Assembly: GCA_028485475.2 (NCBI GenBank)
Contig: CP144143.1
Location: 2,418,001-2,482,000 of the forward strand
DNA length: 64,000 bases
Reading direction: 5' to 3'
From: Chitinophagaceae bacterium C216
GTDB lineage: Bacteria > Bacteroidota > Bacteroidia > Chitinophagales > Chitinophagaceae
The position numbers were made by a program, and so were the translations under genes. The notes beneath the pieces were generated by a model. It made no database searches, had not been told where the DNA came from, and saw only the letters and a list, made by a program, of their open reading frames with translations. Shown in pieces: positions 1-8,316 of the stretch; positions within the stretch are counted from its first letter, which is position 1, and every line of letters starts with the position of its first letter.

Positions 1-222
1 CCCTTCTTCCTTGTGCATGCGTACCAGTTCGGCATACAAAGTTTTAGGACTGGAGCCAGTAGCCAAACCCAGCACACATGGCTCATTGGACGCCTGCTTG
101 GAACGGATTAAATCGGCGATAAGATTGGCAATATACTTAGAGCCACTTATAACATCCTGCTTAATAACTATATCAATTTTTTCCAAACTATTAATACTTG
201 CATTATACAACTTGATACTCAT
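1..222 (-). CDS. nagB: Glucosamine-6-phosphate deaminase, 3' truncated by window edge
   Basis: This is the first 74 codons of a NagB-family gene that runs off the left edge of the window. NagB converts glucosamine-6-phosphate to fructose-6-phosphate and ammonia in the cytosol. The phosphate-binding stretch LGLATGSSPKTLY at residues 52-63 is present. The ATG is at 222-220, 42 bases after the stop of the ROK regulator, so the two probably form one operon. From codon 35 to the window edge the DNA is identical to the NagB-PIG-L gene at 30682-32607, while codons 1-34 are clearly different. Whether this copy also carries a PIG-L domain cannot be seen. The family call is secure; the length is unknown. 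Confidence 0.85.
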   Translation of the reverse strand, partial: MSIKLYNASINSLEKIDIVIKQDVISGSKYIANLIADLIRSKQASNEPCVLGLATGSSPKTLYAELVRMHKEEG

Positions 223-264
223 TGAAATTATTTAAATGATGATATATTAAATGTGTTTTAATTA

Positions 265-1500
265 TTAATCAATCCCTAGCAACTCATTTCTGAGTAAAAG
301 GCTCACGCCAATCACACCGGCTTTGGTGCCTAACCTGGAAAACTTAAACTCTGTATCAGTATTAACCAAATTCAGTGAATGCTTATTGATAGATGATAAG
401 ATCGGGAGTAATATCAACGACCCTGCACGCGAAAGCTCTCCACCAATAATCACTAGTTCGGGATTAAAAAGATTTAGCATTAGTGCAATCCCTTTCCCGA
501 TTTTTTCACCCGCAGCAGAAAGCAATTCAATACAGAGACTATCATCTTTCAGGGCAGCATCCACTATATGTCCTACTTGAATATCGTCGATACATTCTTG
601 CTCGGTTAAGATAGTAGATGTCCCTTTTCGAATAGCTTGATGTAACTGCTGTACGATAGCCGCTCCTGAAGCTTCGGTTTCCAGGCATCCTTTCTTCCCG
701 CAATGACAAATGATTTCATTATTGAAAATGGCCAGATGGCCGAATTCACCAGCAAACCCCGATTTACCTGAATAAAGATCGCCACCGATAATGATTCCCA
801 TCCCAATACCTTCATTGAGATTAAGGAACAATACGTTTTTTTCATCCCCTACACACCCTTTGGCATACTCCCCAAAAGCCATAGCACGCGTATCATTCTC
901 TACATAGGTAGGCATTCCAAAGCGCTTTTCCAAAATTTTACTCAATGGCTCTTCATGAAAATTAAAAAAGCTATAACTGTACCCTGTTTTATGATTCACT
1001 CTACCAGTGATGGTTAAACCCAGTCCTGCTATTTTGGGAACATATTGATGTTGAGCATTCAAAAAACTGTCAATCAAGCTACAAAGCTCTTCAAAACAGG
1101 TTTTGGTGTTCTGTAATTGGAAGGGCACATTTTCATTGAGAACTACAATCTCCTCTTTAAAATTAATCAAAGCCAGATTTACATGATGTCGGTGTACCTC
1201 TACCGACATAAAATATCCAGCCTCAGCATTCAGTCCATAAAAATTAGGCTTGCGCCCCACTCCGATAATTTCTTTACCCAAATCGGTAATCAAATTATAA
1301 TCCAACAACTCCGAAACCACATCATTCACCTTAGGAACGCTGGTATTGGTATACTGCGAAAGTTCAGCAATCGTCACTTTCTCATTACGGATACAATAAG
1401 CCAAAATCTCCTTCTGTAGCAATGCATTTTTATACTGCACGCCACTTTCGGACTGCTCTTTTTCCGATAAATCAGCTAGGAAATTTTTGAGGTCTTTCAT
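265..1500 (-). CDS. ROK-family (NagC/XylR-like) transcriptional repressor
   Basis: A 411-residue protein with an N-terminal winged-helix DNA-binding region (about residues 25-80) and a C-terminal ROK sugar-kinase-like domain. The ROK zinc motif CHCGKKGC is at residues 265-272, with the preceding GEFGHL at about 251-256, and the END motif of the sugar site is at 201-203. Length and layout match NagC/Mlc-type repressors rather than the shorter ROK kinases, which lack the DNA-binding part. The gene lies upstream of nagB on the same strand and diverges from the PUL that begins at 1674. It therefore probably controls both units through the 173-bp spacer, in answer to an amino sugar or its phosphate; the ligand is inferred from the neighbours. 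The start is an ATG at 1500 with no competing upstream start. Confidence 0.88.
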   Translation of the reverse strand: MKDLKNFLADLSEKEQSESGVQYKNALLQKEILAYCIRNEKVTIAELSQYTNTSVPKVNDVVSELLDYNLITDLGKEIIGVGRKPNFYGLNAEAGYFMSVEVHRHHVNLALINFKEEIVVLNENVPFQLQNTKTCFEELCSLIDSFLNAQHQYVPKIAGLGLTITGRVNHKTGYSYSFFNFHEEPLSKILEKRFGMPTYVENDTRAMAFGEYAKGCVGDEKNVLFLNLNEGIGMGIIIGGDLYSGKSGFAGEFGHLAIFNNEIICHCGKKGCLETEASGAAIVQQLHQAIRKGTSTILTEQECIDDIQVGHIVDAALKDDSLCIELLSAAGEKIGKGIALMLNLFNPELVIIGGELSRAGSLILLPILSSINKHSLNLVNTDTEFKFSRLGTKAGVIGVSLLLRNELLGID

Positions 1501-1673
1501 ATGTAAAGGTTATCTATTACTAAATTTTATTAATAATAGCATATTTATAAATATAAAATTAATAATAAAACCCACCAAAAATCCCCATTTTATCTTTCAC
1601 AGCAAAATAATTAATAAATTTTTTTATTAATTTAGTTTATTTGTGAAATAAATTTATATTTTTGAGTTCCATC
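1501..1673. promoter_or_regulatory. Divergent control region with AT-rich palindromes (candidate ROK operators)
   Basis: This 173-bp spacer separates the ROK repressor from the PUL. It contains a perfect 14-bp palindrome, ATATTTATAAATAT, at 1541-1554. It also contains an inverted repeat TTAATAAA-TTTT-TTTATTAA at 1611-1630 with perfect 8-bp arms. Related TTAATAAT strings surround the first palindrome. NagC/Mlc-type ROK proteins are known to bind AT-rich inverted repeats, so these are reasonable operator candidates. This is inference from position and symmetry; very AT-rich DNA produces some palindromes by chance. Confidence 0.45.
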
Positions 1674-3797
1674 ATGAAAAAAAATACAAAATTCCTGGTT
1701 TTGCTATTAGCGTGCTGCATATGCATGCAAATGACGAAAGCTAAGACCATTGTGGTCGGTAATAAAAGTTTACCTGTATTTACATCCATTCAAAAAAGCG
1801 GCGCTCATGTACAACATGCCACTTCTTTAGCGGCAGCGATCAAACAAGCGCGGCAAGGTGACGGTATCCTAGTATTGGGAAGTATTCAGAAGCCTCAGGC
1901 ACTTACTTCAGCACTACTTCGAGAAATAGCCGTTAAAGACTTAAAAGTCTTTATTGAATATCCTTATTATTTAGCGAACGAGCAACCAGAAATAAAAAAA
2001 ATCACACTGGAGCGTGGCGTAATTGCAGGAAAGCAAATTCCGCAGCTAGACTCGATGGCGATCCTTTCGATAAACGACCATCCTTTCTATGCCTACCCCG
2101 ATCAGCCACACACTTATGCCTACATCGCCAAAGTTGCCGGCTTTGATAAAGCAGAATATGGCATTCTAGATACCGAACGTTTTCCCTTTCTATTCCGAAA
2201 ACAGAACGTACTGGTCTCCGGTATACAGATCAGCAATTGGCTCGATGCAAGGTTTGGACCATTTCACTATTGGGAAACCTTGTGGCAATATATTCTAAAC
2301 TATGTAGGGATTAATACACCTATAAAGTGGCCCACCACCGCTACCGTACAACCTTCATTTGCGAAAGAAGAAAAGATCACCCGCGCCGATTATCTGAAAG
2401 CTGTGGAAAGAGGTAGCGCGTGGTATCTGAACTCAAAATTGTTGATAGCGGAAAATTGGAAGCATTTGGTGGACAGCTTTACAAAGAAAAATGGTGAAGG
2501 TGTAGTATTCCCTCCAGTCTCAGATAATATGAATATCGGTAATGGCCGCTATGGTATACTAGAAGGCCATGCCTCCTACATCAATAAAGATGGCAGTCAA
2601 CCCATACGTTGGTGGATTCGGGGCGACTGTCAAGCCGAAACTGCATTTGCCCTCAGTGCAGCGTCTCGATTATTAAATAAGCCTGAGTATGATTCCATAG
2701 CAATTAATTTGCTAAACTATTTATATAAAACCTCCAACCTACGTCAGGGAGAACGCAACGATCCCCAAAGTCCATCATTCGGCCTGATTGGCTGGGCCAC
2801 TACTGATCCCGACGCCTATTACGGAGATGACAATGCACGCGTATTATTAGGTACTATTGGTGCAGCCACGCATCTGGCTTCGTCCGAATGGAACCATTAT
2901 ATTATAGAAGGTATTCTGGGCAATTTCCGCACTGCTGGTGTGCATGGGTTTCGTGGTCCGTGGTTTAGAGATGCAGCTATGCAAAAAACCACATGGCAGG
3001 CTCTTGGCAATCGCAACATTATCAATATTCATCCGCACTACGAAAGCTGGTTATGGGCCTTATACCTGTGGCTCTATGACAAAACGCAATACGAACCCCT
3101 TAAACAAAAAGCCAAAGAAGCTATCACCATTACCATGAATGCATTTCCCGAATGGAAATGGACCAATGGTATTCAGCAAGAATACGCACGGATGCTGCTG
3201 CCGTTGGCCTGGCTTGTACGGGTAGAAAACACACAGCAGCATAGGGATTGGTTGAAGCTAGTAGCCCTCACCCTTCTCAAAGACATGGATAGTTGTGGTG
3301 CCATTAAAGAGCGACTGGGATTTAAAGGCATGGGACGATACGGCAAAATTCTTTCTAATGCCGAATATGGTACCAAAGAAGCACCGCTAATTGCAGAATA
3401 TGGTGATAAAGTAACGGATCTGCTATACACCATCAACTATGCCTCTTTTGGTCTTAACGAAGCTTATGCCGCTACACAGGATAGCACCTACAAAAATGCC
3501 GTGGATGCTATCAGAGACCTGTTTGTAAGAATACAGGTACACGCCCCAACACATCGTGACCTAGACGGATCTTGGTTCCGAGCTTTCGACTTCGGACGTT
3601 GGGAGTATTGGGCCAGCAATGCCGACTCTGGCTGGGGTCCATGGGGCACACAAACAGGATGGACACAATCCTGGGTATTGAATGCATTAATTACTGGATT
3701 GAAAAATACCAACTACTGGGACACTACGAAAAGCACATTTGACACAGAGGCTTTCCGCCTAACATTCACAGAAACTTTAAACATTATGTTGAAATGA
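1674..3797 (+). CDS. Secreted protein of unknown family, probable six-hairpin glycosidase-like enzyme
   Basis: A 707-residue protein starting at ATG 1674; a TTG 12 bases upstream is also in frame but less likely. Residues 1-23 form a signal peptide. The N-terminal ~200 residues look like a separate alpha/beta domain. The remaining ~470 residues are rich in Trp/Tyr and helix-forming stretches, with blocks such as IRWWIRGDCQAETAFA, YYGDDNARVLLG, NIHPHYESWLWALYLW and GWTQSWVLNALITGL. That pattern is typical of (alpha/alpha)6 toroid carbohydrate enzymes. I cannot assign a CAZy family. It is the first gene of a co-directional set that ends with an epimerase and a permease, and it is the only plausible exported polymer-cleaving enzyme there. 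Spacing to the next gene is 13 bases. Secretion is well supported; the enzyme role is inferred. Confidence 0.7.
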   Translation: MKKNTKFLVLLLACCICMQMTKAKTIVVGNKSLPVFTSIQKSGAHVQHATSLAAAIKQARQGDGILVLGSIQKPQALTSALLREIAVKDLKVFIEYPYYLANEQPEIKKITLERGVIAGKQIPQLDSMAILSINDHPFYAYPDQPHTYAYIAKVAGFDKAEYGILDTERFPFLFRKQNVLVSGIQISNWLDARFGPFHYWETLWQYILNYVGINTPIKWPTTATVQPSFAKEEKITRADYLKAVERGSAWYLNSKLLIAENWKHLVDSFTKKNGEGVVFPPVSDNMNIGNGRYGILEGHASYINKDGSQPIRWWIRGDCQAETAFALSAASRLLNKPEYDSIAINLLNYLYKTSNLRQGERNDPQSPSFGLIGWATTDPDAYYGDDNARVLLGTIGAATHLASSEWNHYIIEGILGNFRTAGVHGFRGPWFRDAAMQKTTWQALGNRNIINIHPHYESWLWALYLWLYDKTQYEPLKQKAKEAITITMNAFPEWKWTNGIQQEYARMLLPLAWLVRVENTQQHRDWLKLVALTLLKDMDSCGAIKERLGFKGMGRYGKILSNAEYGTKEAPLIAEYGDKVTDLLYTINYASFGLNEAYAATQDSTYKNAVDAIRDLFVRIQVHAPTHRDLDGSWFRAFDFGRWEYWASNADSGWGPWGTQTGWTQSWVLNALITGLKNTNYWDTTKSTFDTEAFRLTFTETLNIMLK

Positions 3798-3810
3798 AAA
3801 ATTAATTCTT

Positions 3811-5019
3811 ATGACATTGTATTCCAGACTCGCAAAACTCATTGTGCCGATTGTGCTATGCCTGGTAGGCGTGGCCTGTTCTCGTGACCCCAAAATTGGA
3901 AGTTACGGCGATCCTTCACCGGCTTCGATTTACAATCTCCGCCGTGTTCAGGTTCAAGATCAGATTGTACTAGGAGAAACCGCCATCAGAGCAGTGGTAG
4001 TTTCCGACGCTAACGGTGGTAATTTCCCCGGCAACAGATTAATAGTACAAGACCTAACACAGGATGCCGCCATTAACATTGAATTGAAAGAAAGCTCCCA
4101 TCAGTTTACTAAAAACGATATCGTCGTACTTAACCTAAAAGGAGCCATTCTGAAACGAATTGGAGGAGATTTGTGGGTAACCAATCTATCCTCATCACAA
4201 ATCACAAGCACAGGCGAGCAACAAAGTCTCATGCCCAAATCCACCAATATTGCAGCATTGCTTGCCAATGCAAAATACTGGGGACCTATGCTGGTTAAAT
4301 TGGAAAAAATCACTCTCGATAGCGAGAGCAATAAGCTCAACGGCAAAATTTTAATTGACGATGAAATTGCCGAAATGTATGCCTCCTTTGCCAACAACTC
4401 CGTATTTGCCACTATCGATAACCCCGGCTTTGTACAATCATTGGTGGGATTGGCGTCATTTACCGATAATGAATTACTCTTCTATCTAAGAGACTTGGAG
4501 GACATCAAAGTAGGAGTAGACGAACTACTTGAAGACTTTGAGCTTTCATACAACACCAACTACGATCGAAAAGTAATGACCTTTATCACAGGTCAATGGA
4601 TTATTGACGGTGGTATTACAGCAAATACAGCCGCAGATCCCAAAAACGGTAGACAAAGTATCCGCCTACAAGGTACTGTGGGTAACAACGTGCGTAACGG
4701 TATCATTGAAATGAATTTTGATCTGAAAGGAGTAAAATCCATCTCTGTATCCCACGGCATCTACCCTGCTACAGCCGAATTAGGAAACGTTAATCCCACT
4801 GTATTCACTGTAGAGATTTCAAAAGACGGTGGAGCCACTTATACTCCATTAGGTACAGTTGAAGTGGATACCCAATATTCAGGATTAAAAACAACCACAT
4901 TCCCCGTAAACGCCACCTTTAATGAAGCAGTGCGTTTCCGCGTGGTAAACACTTCCATTCCTTTCGCAAACAACAACAAACCTCGTATTAACATAGATGA
5001 TATCCACTTTAAATTTTAA
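3811..5019 (+). CDS. DUF5689-domain surface lipoprotein
   Basis: A 402-residue lipoprotein with a lipobox ending at Cys23 (GVAC). Residues about 35-235 resemble the DUF5689 module of Bacteroidota, an OB-fold-like region recognisable by the series SIYNLRR, VVVSDANGGNFPGN, LIVQD and LNLKGAILKR. The C-terminal ~160 residues form a beta-rich domain with DIHFKF at the end, like the galactose-binding-type tails of surface lipoproteins. No catalytic motif is evident. The gene is 11 bases before SusC and probably encodes a surface glycan-binding or accessory protein for the SusCD complex. This position, before SusC rather than after SusD, is unusual. DUF5689 proteins are also found with extracellular nucleases, and an EEP-fold gene lies four genes downstream. 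Confidence 0.75.
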   Translation: MTLYSRLAKLIVPIVLCLVGVACSRDPKIGSYGDPSPASIYNLRRVQVQDQIVLGETAIRAVVVSDANGGNFPGNRLIVQDLTQDAAINIELKESSHQFTKNDIVVLNLKGAILKRIGGDLWVTNLSSSQITSTGEQQSLMPKSTNIAALLANAKYWGPMLVKLEKITLDSESNKLNGKILIDDEIAEMYASFANNSVFATIDNPGFVQSLVGLASFTDNELLFYLRDLEDIKVGVDELLEDFELSYNTNYDRKVMTFITGQWIIDGGITANTAADPKNGRQSIRLQGTVGNNVRNGIIEMNFDLKGVKSISVSHGIYPATAELGNVNPTVFTVEISKDGGATYTPLGTVEVDTQYSGLKTTTFPVNATFNEAVRFRVVNTSIPFANNNKPRINIDDIHFKF

Positions 5020-5030
5020 TTGACTGAAAT

Positions 5031-8000
5031 ATGAGCAAACTTTTTAGAAATATATACATCCTATGCTATTGTTTGCTTTTGACGAACATTAGCATAGCTC
5101 AAAACGGTACAACAATTACCGGTATAGTAATGGATGAAGAAGGTAAAGCCCTCAAAGACGTAAGCGTTACTATTAATGGTACTGCTGCGGGCACCAAGAC
5201 CAATGATGAAGGAAGATTCACACTACATAGCAACGCGTCTCAGGGCAGTATAACTTTTTCTTATGTTGGCTATAAAACAGAAGTAAGAACTTTTTCAGGC
5301 AATGCTCAGATTAATCTGGTATTAACTGCCGACAAAAAGGCGCTGGATGAAGTAGTAGTGGTAGGTTATGGTACACAGCGCAAAGCCAATTTGACTGGTG
5401 CCGTTGAACAAATTACCGACGAAGCCTTAAAAAACAGGCCTCTAACCAACCTGTCGCAAGGCTTACAGGGTTTGATACCTAACCTAAACCTTACACCTCC
5501 CGATGGTCGTCCCAGTACTTCTGCAACTTTTAACGTACGTGGGGTAACATCAATCGGACAGGGAGGAGAAGCATTAGTATTGATTGACGGAGTGGAAGGC
5601 AATCCTGCACTCATCAACCCACAGGATATTGCATCCATTACTGTTTTGAAAGATGCAGCTTCATCTGCGATCTATGGTGCAAGAGGTGCGTTTGGAGTGA
5701 TTTTGATTACTACCAAAAATCCGCAAAATGAAAAACTGCAGATCAACTACACTTCTAACTACTCCATCAAGAAACCAACTTATATTCCAGAGTTTGTAAC
5801 TGACGGGTACACTTGGGCTTCTATGTTTAATGAAGCATTTGCAAGTTGGAATAACTACGCCAGCTATCCGCAAAATGTCAACAAAACGCTGCCATTCTCT
5901 CAGGAGTACTTGCAGGAGTTGAAACGCAGGTCAGAAGATCCTTCTCTACCTCGTGTAGAAGTAGATCCTGTAACCGGCCAGTATGTATATTACGATAGTC
6001 ACAACTGGTTTAAGGATCTGTATAAAAGCAACACACAGTCCATTGATCAGGGCATAACTGTATCCGGTAAAAGCAATAGAACAAGCTATTTATTATCGGG
6101 ACATTACTTTAATCAACCAGGCCTGTTTCGATATAATTCTGATGATTACAAAATGTATAATGTACGCTCCAAAGGAAGCTTAGATGTATTCCCTTGGTTG
6201 ACCGTCTCAAACAACACCGACTTCTCCAAAGTAATCTATCATATTCCCATGAACGTTGGAGAAACTGGCGGTATATGGAGAAATATCGTGGCAGAAGGTC
6301 ACCCCATGGTACCTCTGTATAACCCCGACGGAACACTTACCTACTCCGCCGCTTATACCGTGGGAGACTACGCTTATGGTAAAAACGGAATGGACTATGA
6401 CAAAAACATATTCCGTAATACAGCATCATTTAATGCAAGATTCTTCAATAATGCTTTAAACATAAAAGGAGATTTTACTTATCAAATTACCAATAACAAT
6501 GAAACACGCAGACGCGTTCCGGTACCTTACAGTCGTATTCCGGGCGTAATCGAATACCTGGGTAACGCGTATAACGATATGCGTGTTATCAAGCGCAGTA
6601 CAGAATATATAGCTTCTAACCTTTATGGTGAATTTGAGAAAAAATTCAAAAGACACTATTTAAAAACCTTGCTGGGTTATAACTATGAGCTCAGCACCTA
6701 TAAACGTGTGGGTACTGAACGTAATGGTTTGATTTACGCTGATGCAGAAGACCTGAACTTGGCCTTAGGCGAATCCATGACAATTACTGGCGGATACGAA
6801 CAATGGAACATAATGGGAGGATTCTTCAGAGTGAACTATAGCTATGACGATCGTTATCTGCTCGAAATAAACGGCCGTTACGATGGTTCTTCTAAATTCC
6901 CTGCACATGAGCGCTTTGCATTTTTCCCTTCCATTTCTGCGGGATGGCGCTTAACTAAGGAGCCTTACTGGAATATTTCCAGAGACCTAATCTCTGACTT
7001 AAAACTGAGAGCTTCCTATGGTTCTTTAGGAAACGGAAATATCAGTTCCTATGTATTCCAAGAACAACTCTCCTTGTCTAAAATGACACGCATTATTGAA
7101 GGCGTACAAAATCCAAGCACCAGTGCACCGGCTGTATTACCTGCTGGTCTTACTTGGGAAACCGCTACAACAGCCAACTTTGGTCTGGACTTAGGACTCT
7201 TCAACAATAAGTTGTTGATTAATGCAGACTACTATCAGCGTAAAACCATCAATATGTTTACTACAGGTCCTGAACTACCTGCGGTATTTGGTGCAGCTTC
7301 TCCCAGAGGCAACTATGCAGATCTGATGACTAAAGGTTTTGAGCTTAGTGTAAGCTATCGTGATCGCTTCCTGCTGGCGGAAAAACCCTTCAACTACAAT
7401 ATCAGAGCTATTCTATCCGATAATAAATCTACCATTCTCAAATACAACAACAGCCGCAAACTGTTGAGCGATTACTACGAAGGACAAACACTGGGTGAAA
7501 TATGGGGATATGTAACTGACGGATTCTTCGTTTCTGAAGAGCAGATTCGTACTTCAGCCAATCAATCGCTATTCCTTTCTACTGCTGCAGGTGTTTGGCG
7601 CGTAGGAGATATTAAGTTTAAAGATCTAAATAACGACGGGGTTATCGATTACGGAGACAACACTGTAAATAATCCTGGTGATAAAGTGATTATCGGTAAT
7701 TCGTCGCCACGATATCGCTTTGGATTGAACCTTTCTGCCGATTGGAATCGTTTATTCTTCTCTGCATTCATTCAAGGTGTAGGAAAAAGAGATTGGTATC
7801 CGAGCCGCGGTGCCAACACTTTCTGGGGACAGTATAATGCACCTTACGGGCATCCTCCAGTTTCACAAATAGGCAATATCTGGTCCGAAGATAATCCCAA
7901 TGCATACTTCCCTCGCTATACTGCTTATTTGGCATGGACAGCAGGTGGTGTACTTCGTGAAGTACAAACCCGTTATCTACAGAATGCAGCATACGTACGC

Positions 8001-8252
8001 TTAAAGAATATTCAGCTGGGTTATAATCTGCCTGATCAATGGTTACGCAAAGCTGGTATTAAAGGTGCCAGTGTATATGTATCAGGAGAAAACCTTTATA
8101 CCTACTCACCTATGTTCAAGTATACCAAGAACAATATCGATCCAGAAAACGTTTCGGAGTCCGATCAGTTGCTGGGTGATGGTAACCAAGGTGACGGGTT
8201 TAACTATCCCATGTTGAAGAGTGTATCGTTCGGTTTATCAATAACATTCTAA
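5031..8252 (+). CDS. SusC/RagA-family TonB-dependent glycan transporter
   Basis: A 1073-residue outer-membrane receptor. Residues 1-23 are a signal peptide. Residues about 27-100 form a carboxypeptidase-D-like regulatory domain (ITGIVMDEEGKALKDVSVTI). The SusC signature LDEVVVVGYGTQRK at about 105-118 leads into the plug, which contains VTVLKDAASSAIYGARG-type sequence. The C-terminal beta-barrel ends in SFGLSITF. Length is normal for the family. With SusD 64 bases downstream it forms the lidded channel that imports oligosaccharides into the periplasm using TonB energy. The substrate is not readable from the sequence; the downstream epimerase suggests an N-acetylated hexosamine glycan. Confidence 0.95.
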   Translation: MSKLFRNIYILCYCLLLTNISIAQNGTTITGIVMDEEGKALKDVSVTINGTAAGTKTNDEGRFTLHSNASQGSITFSYVGYKTEVRTFSGNAQINLVLTADKKALDEVVVVGYGTQRKANLTGAVEQITDEALKNRPLTNLSQGLQGLIPNLNLTPPDGRPSTSATFNVRGVTSIGQGGEALVLIDGVEGNPALINPQDIASITVLKDAASSAIYGARGAFGVILITTKNPQNEKLQINYTSNYSIKKPTYIPEFVTDGYTWASMFNEAFASWNNYASYPQNVNKTLPFSQEYLQELKRRSEDPSLPRVEVDPVTGQYVYYDSHNWFKDLYKSNTQSIDQGITVSGKSNRTSYLLSGHYFNQPGLFRYNSDDYKMYNVRSKGSLDVFPWLTVSNNTDFSKVIYHIPMNVGETGGIWRNIVAEGHPMVPLYNPDGTLTYSAAYTVGDYAYGKNGMDYDKNIFRNTASFNARFFNNALNIKGDFTYQITNNNETRRRVPVPYSRIPGVIEYLGNAYNDMRVIKRSTEYIASNLYGEFEKKFKRHYLKTLLGYNYELSTYKRVGTERNGLIYADAEDLNLALGESMTITGGYEQWNIMGGFFRVNYSYDDRYLLEINGRYDGSSKFPAHERFAFFPSISAGWRLTKEPYWNISRDLISDLKLRASYGSLGNGNISSYVFQEQLSLSKMTRIIEGVQNPSTSAPAVLPAGLTWETATTANFGLDLGLFNNKLLINADYYQRKTINMFTTGPELPAVFGAASPRGNYADLMTKGFELSVSYRDRFLLAEKPFNYNIRAILSDNKSTILKYNNSRKLLSDYYEGQTLGEIWGYVTDGFFVSEEQIRTSANQSLFLSTAAGVWRVGDIKFKDLNNDGVIDYGDNTVNNPGDKVIIGNSSPRYRFGLNLSADWNRLFFSAFIQGVGKRDWYPSRGANTFWGQYNAPYGHPPVSQIGNIWSEDNPNAYFPRYTAYLAWTAGGVLREVQTRYLQNAAYVRLKNIQLGYNLPDQWLRKAGIKGASVYVSGENLYTYSPMFKYTKNNIDPENVSESDQLLGDGNQGDGFNYPMLKSVSFGLSITF

Positions 8253-8260
8253 GGTGTGTT

Positions 8261-8291
8261 ATGAAATAGCTCTCGGTATGAGTTATTCCAT
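8261..8291 (+). other. Stem-loop in the susC-susD spacer
   Basis: The arms ATGAAATAGCTC (8261-8272) and GAGTTATTCCAT (8280-8291) can form a 12-position stem with one A-C mismatch and one G-U pair around the 7-base loop TCGGTAT. No T-run follows, so it is not a standard terminator. It lies 9 bases after the SusC stop and 25 bases before the SusD start. It could act as an RNA-processing or stability element that sets the ratio of SusC to SusD; that role is inferred. Confidence 0.55.
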
Positions 8292-8316
8292 TCAAAACCA
8301 TTAAAACAAAAAGCAG

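Noticed and set aside
1657-1664. TATTTTTG just before the 707-residue protein gene as its promoter
   Set aside because: It matches TAnnTTTG, but the start of transcription would fall within a few bases of ATG 1674, leaving almost no leader, and no spaced TTG is present. In such AT-rich DNA the match may be chance.
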